The notes beneath the pieces were generated by a model. That model was not told where the DNA came from and searched no databases. It was given only the letters and a program-made list of their open reading frames with translations. A program made the position numbers and the translations under genes. DNA of 17,898 nt, from contig DASVXH010000064.1 in assembly GCA_036392795.1 (NCBI GenBank), positions 1-17,898 on the forward strand, in the 5' to 3' direction. Shown here piece by piece: positions 11,995-17,898 of this stretch (its first letter is position 1; the number at the start of each line of letters is the position of its first letter). The stretch is from JARIHD01 sp036392795 (GTDB taxonomy: Bacteria > Patescibacteriota > Saccharimonadia > Saccharimonadales > UBA4665).

Positions 11995-13368
11995 CTAATG
12001 CTTAGGAAGGGATGGTCCTCGTATGGGTGGAGGAATGTTTTGAATCCCGATTGCAGATATTATCCCACCTATAAATAATAAAGAGGCTGTGAGGATAATC
12101 CCCTTTCTAAATCCAGCAACATCAAGATGAGTTCCGGTAACCACACCAATAAAAGCTACCGCAATGAGTCCGGCGATTCGCGAGGTGGCGTTATTGACAG
12201 CCGAAGCAATGCCAGCATGACTGCTCTCGATACAGCCTAGAACGGTACTGGTAAGCGGCGCAACGGTCATAGCAAGCCCTACCCCAAACAACATTACTCC
12301 GGGAAAAAGTTGCGTCCAATAGTCGATCGCATGGTCAACTCCGAGCATTAATAAAAAGCCAACCCCTGACACCATTGGGCCAACACTCATAAAAAATCGC
12401 GGCCCGAGTTTATCTGCTAGCGATCCGAAACGCGTGGAGAGCAAAAACATTATTATCGTCACCGGTACAAGGGTCAGGCCAGCCGTCGTAGCCGAATAAC
12501 CACCCACTTGTTGTACAAATACAGTAATCAAAAAACTCGCGACGGCCAGTCCGCCGTAAATTGTCAACGTCGCAATGTTACCTACGCTAAAATTACGCGC
12601 TCGGAATAGTCCAAGCGGCAACATAGGCTGGGCGGTGCGTTTTTCGTGCCGCAAAAACAAACCGAGCACAAAAACACCCAGAATCAGAGGCCCTAGTATA
12701 GCAGGGCTGCTCCAACTATGATGTGGCTGCTCGATCAGAGCGTACACCGGCGCACCAAGGCCAATTGTGCAAAGTATGGCACCAATCACATCGACCCTAC
12801 CGTGGTCGGTATCCGCCGGTGCCTTCATTTTACTCAATAGCACAGTAGTGAGGGCAATTGGTATAATATTGATCGCAAAAATGAGCCGCCAGGAATAGAG
12901 ATCCACTAACAGTCCGCCAAGCACCGGACCCGCAATGATGGCCGTTCCCGTCCACGCCGTCCAAATCCCCACCGCTTTGCCACTCTGGCTAGGCGAAAAA
13001 GTCGACATAATGAGCGCAAGTGAACTGGGGACCAATAGCGCGCCAGCCGCTCCCTGCAAGCCCCGGGCAAGAATCAGTAGGACCACATTCGGTGCAGCCG
13101 CGCACAACAAAGAGGCAGCCCCAAAGCCTAAGAGTCCAAATAGCAGAATTCGCTTGCGGCCAAAGATATCAGACAATGATCCCGCTAGTAGCATAAGCGC
13201 GCCCAAACTGATTAAATAAGCATCCACAATCCACTGCTGAGCAGACAAACCTCCGCCCAAGTCATCCACCATCGACGGCAGGGCTACATTAACCACCGAT
13301 CCGTCCAAAAAGGCTACAAAAGAAGCGAGAATACTTATCCAAAGCACCAGTTTCTGCAAAGCGGTCAT
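11995..13368 (-). CDS. MFS drug exporter, DHA2 (14-helix, EmrB/QacA-like) family
   Basis: 457 residues, nearly all hydrophobic, with enough segments for 14 helices. Helix 1 carries the DHA2 signature FLDGSVVNVALPSM. The loop between helices 2 and 3 has motif A (GSLSDIFGRKR), LARGLQGAAGALLVPSSLALI follows in helix 4, and helix 5 has the antiporter motif C (GPVLGGLLVD) followed by WRLIFAINIIP. Such proteins export drugs or other amphiphiles using the proton gradient; the substrate is unknown. TACACT lies 7 nt before the ATG at 13368, so it may be transcribed leaderless although the asparaginase-like gene ends 37 nt upstream on the same strand. Confidence 0.9.
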   Translation of the reverse strand: MTALQKLVLWISILASFVAFLDGSVVNVALPSMVDDLGGGLSAQQWIVDAYLISLGALMLLAGSLSDIFGRKRILLFGLLGFGAASLLCAAAPNVVLLILARGLQGAAGALLVPSSLALIMSTFSPSQSGKAVGIWTAWTGTAIIAGPVLGGLLVDLYSWRLIFAINIIPIALTTVLLSKMKAPADTDHGRVDVIGAILCTIGLGAPVYALIEQPHHSWSSPAILGPLILGVFVLGLFLRHEKRTAQPMLPLGLFRARNFSVGNIATLTIYGGLAVASFLITVFVQQVGGYSATTAGLTLVPVTIIMFLLSTRFGSLADKLGPRFFMSVGPMVSGVGFLLMLGVDHAIDYWTQLFPGVMLFGVGLAMTVAPLTSTVLGCIESSHAGIASAVNNATSRIAGLIAVAFIGVVTGTHLDVAGFRKGIILTASLLFIGGIISAIGIQNIPPPIRGPSLPKH

Positions 13369-13375
13369 ACAATAC

Positions 13376-13381
13376 AGTGTA
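13376..13381 (-). promoter_or_regulatory. -10 box giving a leaderless transcript of the MFS gene
   Basis: TACACT on the - strand, then 7 nt, then ATG at 13368. -35 not evident. Confidence 0.4.
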
Positions 13382-13405
13382 GCACCTGTCGCACCAAGGA
13401 TACGG

Positions 13406-13927
13406 CTACTTGTTGGACTTCTTTTTGGTCTTGGGAATCTCGCTAAACACCCCCAATGTACGATCTTTAATCACATTATCGCTCGTGAAATAACGTCCAT
13501 TCATTGCGATATACACCCCCGGGGGTAAGATCTGAACAAAGGCAATAGCCGCTCCCAGGTTGAAACTGGCATCGGATTTTACGCCAAAACTAAACGGCAC
13601 CATAGCACCAACCAGCACTATAGTCTTTTTGTTCAGCGCCGCTTTTTTAGTAAGGACCTTTGCAGTATTGATCATGGTATCGGTACCATGAGTGATAACA
13701 ATCTTGTCATCAGGGCTGCGATCACACGCCTGCGCGATTTCTTCGCGATCTTCCTCGGTCATATCCAGGCTGTCCTTCATCAGAACCCACTCTATATTAA
13801 TGGGACTGGTAAAACGCGCTTGGTCTAGCATCTCATGGGCAAAGCCTTCGTCAAAACCCAGCTGACCAGTCAATTCATTATATTGCTTGTCTATCGTTCC
13901 GCCAGTTACTATTAATCTCATCGACAT
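13406..13927 (-). CDS. Short asparaginase-like protein (N-terminal domain only)
   Basis: 173 residues, about half a full L-asparaginase. The first catalytic motif TGGTID carries T11, and the second, THGTDTM, carries T82 and D83; both are intact. KTIVLVGAMVPFSFGVKSDASFNLGAA matches the substrate-binding region with its lysine. The C-terminal domain, which completes the active site of the partner subunit in type I/II enzymes, is absent. Such one-domain forms exist as a family, so this is not simply a truncation, but activity on asparagine is unproven. TATGAT lies 6 nt upstream of the first ATG (13927), fitting a leaderless mRNA; a second ATG lies at 13921. Confidence 0.82.
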   Translation of the reverse strand: MSMRLIVTGGTIDKQYNELTGQLGFDEGFAHEMLDQARFTSPINIEWVLMKDSLDMTEEDREEIAQACDRSPDDKIVITHGTDTMINTAKVLTKKAALNKKTIVLVGAMVPFSFGVKSDASFNLGAAIAFVQILPPGVYIAMNGRYFTSDNVIKDRTLGVFSEIPKTKKKSNK

Positions 13928-13933
13928 AGCAGA

Positions 13934-13939
13934 ATCATA
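13934..13939 (-). promoter_or_regulatory. -10 box giving a leaderless transcript of the asparaginase-like gene
   Basis: TATGAT on the - strand, then 6 nt, then ATG at 13927. Confidence 0.5.
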
Positions 13940-14040
13940 CCACTCACTGTACCGCCAAGTTTGTGATTGAAGTCACGGAAACTCAAATGGAACCTATGGC
14001 AAAGTAAAATATTTTGGCTCAAATAGCGTACTATAAGGCC

Positions 14041-14577
14041 ATGGATTACGAAACCGTACGCAAAAAGTATCAACCAAAACATATCAAGGTGCTACTCATC
14101 GCCGAGTCTCCACCTCCGGTTTCGGCCGACACTCCCAGCAGCCGTCATTTTTACCGCAGCGACCGCCCTCGTCGCGACGATCGGCTGTTTACCAATACTA
14201 TAAAAGCCCTCTACCCAGAGGCAGCCGACTTAACCGAAGCCCAAATTCAACCCGACAAAGAAAAATGGCTGCGGCGATTTGAACAAGATGGCTATTATAT
14301 GATCGAGGCATTGGAAAACTCTCAGGAGCATGAGGTTAGCAAAAAGCAGCGCCAAGAACGCATCCAGGCCGGTCTTCCCCGCTTGATCGAACGCGTCCGC
14401 GAACTAGCAACAGAGGACACAAAGATTGTACTCATCAAATCGAATCCGTTCGTCATCGCCGCAGAGCCCTTACGGCAAAACGGTTTTACCGTACTAAATA
14501 CCGAACTCGTGGACTACCCTGGCCGGTTTAACCAGCGAGCGTACCGCGAGAAATTGGCTAAGTTAGTAGGGTTCTAG
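14041..14577 (+). CDS. Uncharacterised protein, faint resemblance to uracil-DNA glycosylase fold
   Basis: 178 residues from ATG 14041; an in-frame TTG at 14014 would add 9 residues. A Rossmann-like start, HIKVLLIAESPPP, precedes an SRHFYRSDRPRRDDRLFTNTIKALYP stretch. The second half has LIERVRELATEDTKIVLIKSNPFVIAAEPLRQNGFTVLN, and a LVDYPGRFNQRAYREKL tail follows. The GESPP-like motif after the first strand and the alternating strand-helix layout recall the UDG superfamily, but the UDG catalytic motifs are not clear, so I give no function. It is divergent from the asparaginase-like gene and converges on the gene at 14581 with only 3 nt between stops. Confidence 0.75.
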   Translation: MDYETVRKKYQPKHIKVLLIAESPPPVSADTPSSRHFYRSDRPRRDDRLFTNTIKALYPEAADLTEAQIQPDKEKWLRRFEQDGYYMIEALENSQEHEVSKKQRQERIQAGLPRLIERVRELATEDTKIVLIKSNPFVIAAEPLRQNGFTVLNTELVDYPGRFNQRAYREKLAKLVGF

Positions 14578-14580
14578 GGC

Positions 14581-15912
14581 CTACGTCTTTGCGTCTGCCA
14601 GTACCTTAGCTCGAGACGCTTCAGCCCTCGCCCGATCCGCCATTAACAGATCAATCATTTCCCGTTCAGAGCGCACCAATGGCGCCATTCCCTTGCGCTG
14701 CAATATCGCATCAAATTTAGGAACAAGGGCTTTGCTGTCAAATTTTATCTTTCCAACATCGTGAAGTTCAACAATTTCTTCGTGCGTTAACTGAGATACT
14801 ATCTTTCTTTTGTATTCACTCAGCGCATCGTGATGTTGGAACTTAAGGTCAAGGCCGCCGTTTAATGTAAATGATAGCATTAACTCGGCATATGCCCTTT
14901 CTTTTTCGTTACGACTGGGCTCACGGCCATAGGCGTAGGACCTGGTAAGTTGATTGTAGTAATCGTAGACATATGTATTTGGCTGCGACTGGCGCGAGAA
15001 TTGTCGGTCGGTGTTTACCCCGATTTCTTCAAGGCCGTGGCGAAGTAGAGTATGATAGGCACCCATCGAGAAAGCAACTTTTAGTTCAGATTTTTGATGC
15101 AGTTCGGGGAATTGCTTGAGTATTCGCGCAATTTCGTTTTCAAAGCGGCCAACCATGATAGCTTCACGCTCATTTTGCATTTGACCTTGCTTGCGCAATC
15201 TGTTGGCCAAGAGATCAACGGTCTCATCAAAGCCCTCCTTGATCGGATATGCTTCAGCTATGTGCTTACTGATGCCAATTTGATCATTCTCCTGCTTTGA
15301 TAAATCTATACTGCCTACGGCAATGTTGCGCCCATAAACTGCCCTTAGCTGCGGCTCATACTTGGAACCCCTGACCGGCCTATCGTTAACTTTTATGTCT
15401 TCTATTGCCTGCTCGGTAGAATCAGGGTCTCCGGTGCTCCATTCCTGAAGGCTTTTTGTCGTCTGCGATGCACCTTTCCTATATCTTTCTCCGTCAAAAT
15501 TTTCGTACAAATAAATGTCGGCGTCCGCAGTAAATGCCGGCAAATCTTTCATGTCAACGGCTGAACCGTGCGGACTAAACAGAAAGGAGACCTTAATTTG
15601 TGGCCAGTCGGGATGACGTTCGGCTAAGGTTGTACCCTTTTGAGGCATGATAGATTCTGGAGGCTTAAGGCCAGCCTTTCGCACAAACCATTCTCGGACA
15701 CCTCCCAAGGCCGTTCGCGCCTCAGACTTTGCTGGTAATTCCACGGATCCTTGACCGGGTAAATCCAGCGACCCTTCGATACGAGGAAACGCTCTAAACT
15801 TTGGCACTTCATGCAGCTGCATCACGTCATGCCCCGGATACAGACCCAGATGCTGTGTATCCTGTCCGACTTGTAGATCGATTGGCGGTTTTTCTTGGTG
15901 TATTGTGGCCAT
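14581..15912 (-). CDS. Uncharacterised protein, possible TraB/ChaN/EreA-like domain
   Basis: 443 residues from ATG 15912 (MATIHQEKPPIDLQ); the frame extends 27 codons upstream through AT-rich DNA to another ATG at 15993, but that stretch is unlike the rest. After a Pro-rich first 120 residues comes WPQIKVSFLFSPHGS...ADADIYLYENF. Further on are NEREAIMVGRFENEIARILKQFP and LKVAFSMGAYHTLLRHGLEE. The order His-Gly-Ser, acidic ENF, R-E-x-IM, then GAYH resembles the TraB/ChaN/EreA superfamily of metal-dependent proteins, which is low-confidence. The C-terminus is a charged helical region. No signal peptide or membrane helix is seen. Divergent from the gene at 16045. Confidence 0.7.
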   Translation of the reverse strand: MATIHQEKPPIDLQVGQDTQHLGLYPGHDVMQLHEVPKFRAFPRIEGSLDLPGQGSVELPAKSEARTALGGVREWFVRKAGLKPPESIMPQKGTTLAERHPDWPQIKVSFLFSPHGSAVDMKDLPAFTADADIYLYENFDGERYRKGASQTTKSLQEWSTGDPDSTEQAIEDIKVNDRPVRGSKYEPQLRAVYGRNIAVGSIDLSKQENDQIGISKHIAEAYPIKEGFDETVDLLANRLRKQGQMQNEREAIMVGRFENEIARILKQFPELHQKSELKVAFSMGAYHTLLRHGLEEIGVNTDRQFSRQSQPNTYVYDYYNQLTRSYAYGREPSRNEKERAYAELMLSFTLNGGLDLKFQHHDALSEYKRKIVSQLTHEEIVELHDVGKIKFDSKALVPKFDAILQRKGMAPLVRSEREMIDLLMADRARAEASRAKVLADAKT

Positions 15913-16044
15913 GTTTATTTTGGAATTATTTATATTAACATTAGCATAATATTTACAATACCGCAATATTATTTCTACAGACAGGATGCACATTCTAAGT
16001 TATGATGTACAGAATTAGCAGTAGTAGCGTAAAGGACATTAATT

Positions 16045-17076
16045 ATGGATGCAAGTAATCAATCTCCACCTTTAGCACCCTCGCCAGTCGTCGCCCAGCC
16101 ACCCAACCCAGCATCGTCACCCGTCAAAAAACCGTTTTATAAGCAAGCTTGGTTTATAGTACTGGCTATTGTGGCAGTTGTTTTTTTGATAGGCCCCATC
16201 TTGGGTCTACTGGGCCTCACCAACAAAAAAACCGGGTCATCGCCGGCCCAAGAGCAATTTTACAAGATGGTCGAGACTGCTGGCCAAAAGACTAGAATCC
16301 GTTATACCTACGAATTGCAACGATCTAAAACTGCCGACTTCCCGGCAGTATATGCCCGGTCAATGGCGGAATTTGACAGTACCACCAAAGATTACAGTTT
16401 AGTTTTTGTTTCGGACAGCACTACAACTAGCGCTGGGCGCTGCGTAAAGGGCCAGGAATACAAAGCTAAAACAAGTTTTCCGGATAATCTAGCCGAAGCC
16501 GAGGCGTCACTGAGCGAGGAGTGGACCCCCAGAGACGAAGATCTTGCTATAGGATACTGCAAATACACCACGCCCCGTTTTCAAGGCAGTATTAGCGATG
16601 GAGTCCTGCCCGTAGGCATCAGTACAGAACAGGCCAAGACCATGGTTAAGGGGTTGAGAGGCCGCGGCGGCGTAGTGTACACCGATCAAGGCAGCGTTAC
16701 CTACAACGGTACCAAGGGGCGCAGGATAGCCTTTGAAATAAGCGAAGCTAAAACCGGCAGCAAGCACCGCGCTAATCTTTTCTTTTATGCGCTTCGCGAC
16801 GGCACTAGCAACAAAGTTGCTGCAAATATTGGCGACCTAGATAAACTTCGCGATCATTTTGAAGATCGTTTTCATCAGACCAGTCCCGTCCCCGAATTAA
16901 AGGGGTACTATATTATTGACCAACAAACCAACCTGCCACTGTACAGCGAAATTACAACCACGGCCGGAGATATTAGCGACTTCGCTCCCACAACCATTCG
17001 AAGCGTTTATGGCTTCCCGGATAGCTTAACTATCGATACAAAGACGCCACTTCCAAAGATTAATAAGCCCGAATAA
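16045..17076 (+). CDS. Membrane-anchored extracellular protein with Pro-rich N-terminus
   Basis: 343 residues. Residues 1-30 are rich in Pro, Ser and Ala (cytosolic), one membrane helix spans about 36-58 (AWFIVLAIVAVVFLIGPILGLLG), and about 280 residues lie outside. The external part has two cysteines (GRCVKG, GYCKYT) that may form a disulfide, and beta-rich stretches ending in YIIDQQTNLPLYSEITTTAGD. No family recognised. AAAGGA at 16031-16036, 8 nt before the ATG, is a real ribosome binding site, and TATGAT at 16001-16006 is a possible -10. This tail-TM-external layout is common in the surface proteins of small-genome episymbionts; that is inference. Confidence 0.75.
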   Translation: MDASNQSPPLAPSPVVAQPPNPASSPVKKPFYKQAWFIVLAIVAVVFLIGPILGLLGLTNKKTGSSPAQEQFYKMVETAGQKTRIRYTYELQRSKTADFPAVYARSMAEFDSTTKDYSLVFVSDSTTTSAGRCVKGQEYKAKTSFPDNLAEAEASLSEEWTPRDEDLAIGYCKYTTPRFQGSISDGVLPVGISTEQAKTMVKGLRGRGGVVYTDQGSVTYNGTKGRRIAFEISEAKTGSKHRANLFFYALRDGTSNKVAANIGDLDKLRDHFEDRFHQTSPVPELKGYYIIDQQTNLPLYSEITTTAGDISDFAPTTIRSVYGFPDSLTIDTKTPLPKINKPE

Positions 17077-17116
17077 TATGTCTATCAATCTGAATGGAAT
17101 ACCGAAATGCTGGACG

Positions 17117-17842
17117 CTATCTAAATCCATCCTTCCAGCGTTGCCAGGAACCGGACGATCGCGCTTCCCAGCGTAATCCGAGTGTTTTATCCTGCAAGAC
17201 ATCAGGATCATTGCCATAGGCATCCAAAAAAGCATCCGTAGTATCGAGTGCCATCGCTCGCAGTTCAGCCTTCTGTGCCGGCGTAAAATGCGGGAACAAT
17301 GATAACGGGTTGGGATGTACCGTCTCTTGGCCATCCGAATCAGATACATATACACGAGGATTTGGCCCTATTTCGGCTTCGGTGAATTGTTTTTTGCCGG
17401 TCGCGTCAACAATCACCCGACCAACGGCCCTGCTGAATTTTTCCCCGTCTAGTGCCATTAAATCGCCTGCCGCCTGGTCCCATCCCATGCGATCTCTATA
17501 CGGGCCGTCAGGACTGTAGAGATCAATGCCGTACGCGAAAACGAGATTGCCAGTAGGGCGTCTTCGCCTCATAGGCCCCGGCTCATCTTCGTACTCTCGG
17601 CCAGCGGTTACCCTTAAGATTGGATGAGCATTTTCTAAGCCGGCGGCAACACCCAGCACTATCTCTTTTTCTTCGGCGGCATAATAAAAGCGAGAACCAA
17701 CGAGTGCCGCAAGACTGCCTCGAATAACAGTACTAATATCGTCATGCGCTAACCTCTCGGCGTGCGCGAATAACTGCATACCCAGCGCTACCTCCGGGTC
17801 AGGAATTTCGAACTCATTGAATTGTTTATCAGAGAAAGACAT
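17117..17842 (-). CDS. Uncharacterised soluble protein
   Basis: 241 residues, acidic, without signal peptide or membrane helix. It begins MSFSDKQFNEFEIPDPEVALGMQLFAHAERLAHDDIS. An aromatic-rich centre (GRVIVDATGKKQFTEAEIGPNPRVYVSDSDGQE) follows, and the end is Trp/Arg-rich (LRWEARSSGSWQRWKDGF). I do not recognise a family. It converges on the gene at 16045 with 40 nt between the stops and no clear terminator in that gap. No ribosome binding site is visible before the ATG at 17842. Confidence 0.65.
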   Translation of the reverse strand: MSFSDKQFNEFEIPDPEVALGMQLFAHAERLAHDDISTVIRGSLAALVGSRFYYAAEEKEIVLGVAAGLENAHPILRVTAGREYEDEPGPMRRRRPTGNLVFAYGIDLYSPDGPYRDRMGWDQAAGDLMALDGEKFSRAVGRVIVDATGKKQFTEAEIGPNPRVYVSDSDGQETVHPNPLSLFPHFTPAQKAELRAMALDTTDAFLDAYGNDPDVLQDKTLGLRWEARSSGSWQRWKDGFR

Positions 17843-17888
17843 AATGCACTACACAATAATTTTGATTTTAAATAATTAATTTATCCCC

Positions 17889-17898
17889 GGAAAAGGAG
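17889..17898 (+). promoter_or_regulatory. Ribosome binding site-like end for a gene beyond the window
   Basis: The last bases, GGAAAAGGAG, are a strong Shine-Dalgarno match on the + strand in an otherwise AT-rich gap, so a + strand gene probably starts within about 10 nt of the edge, divergent from the gene at 17117. Confidence 0.4.

Noticed and set aside
14014..14040. TTG start for the protein at 14041
   Set aside because: No ribosome binding site lies before the TTG, which itself sits in an AT-rich promoter-like stretch. The ATG at 14041 is preferred, though not proven.

Overview
The window looks like a chromosomal segment from a small-genome bacterium of the candidate phyla radiation, most likely Candidatus Saccharibacteria (TM7). 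This is inference from gene content: a ThrRS without a TGS domain, an MGMT-type protein with Trp in place of the reactive Cys, several proteins with one N-terminal membrane anchor, many small uncharacterised proteins, and start codons sitting 6-7 nt behind -10 boxes. TGA acts as a stop (end of miaA), so this is not the recoded SR1/Gracilibacteria type. No phage, IS element or CRISPR array is visible.

Layout. 1-585 (+): end of rpmI, then rplT and a two-way terminator. 598-977 (-): the RNase P RNA gene rnpB. 1010-1807 (-): an ASCH-RNase HI fusion. 1808-2425: no protein gene. It holds a direct repeat matching the 3' end of tRNA-Pro, a 13-bp hairpin, tRNA-Pro(GGG), and a structured RNA candidate with its own -10 box and T6 terminator. 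2425-3042 (-): a site-2-type membrane protease, divergent from rpmB (3134-3373 +). 3467-7795 (-): thrS, an alkyltransferase-like gene, miaA, a wHTH regulator and an MBL-fold gene. The thrS leader (about 7819-8062) reads as a T-box-type tRNA-sensing attenuator. 8091-8258 shows nothing I can name. tRNA-Val(GAC) follows, then a probable 38-codon gene with its own promoter and terminator, then nrdR.

9215-11186 (-): a processive GT2 glycosyltransferase and a small membrane protein. tRNA-Gly(CCC) and tRNA-Thr(CGU) lie just upstream. 11536-13927 (-): an anchored extracellular protein, a DHA2-type MFS exporter and a short asparaginase-like protein. 14041-17842: four uncharacterised proteins. The window ends in a Shine-Dalgarno-like stretch for a + strand gene beyond the edge.

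How it fits together. Much of the segment serves translation: ribosomal proteins, RNase P, four tRNAs, ThrRS and MiaA. The main finding is the thrS leader. Its bulge carries the T-box sequence UGGAACC, whose UGGA can pair with a UCCA tRNA 3' end. The tRNA-Thr in this same window has U73 and so ends in exactly UCCA. A second recurring pattern is apparent leaderless transcription of at least five genes.
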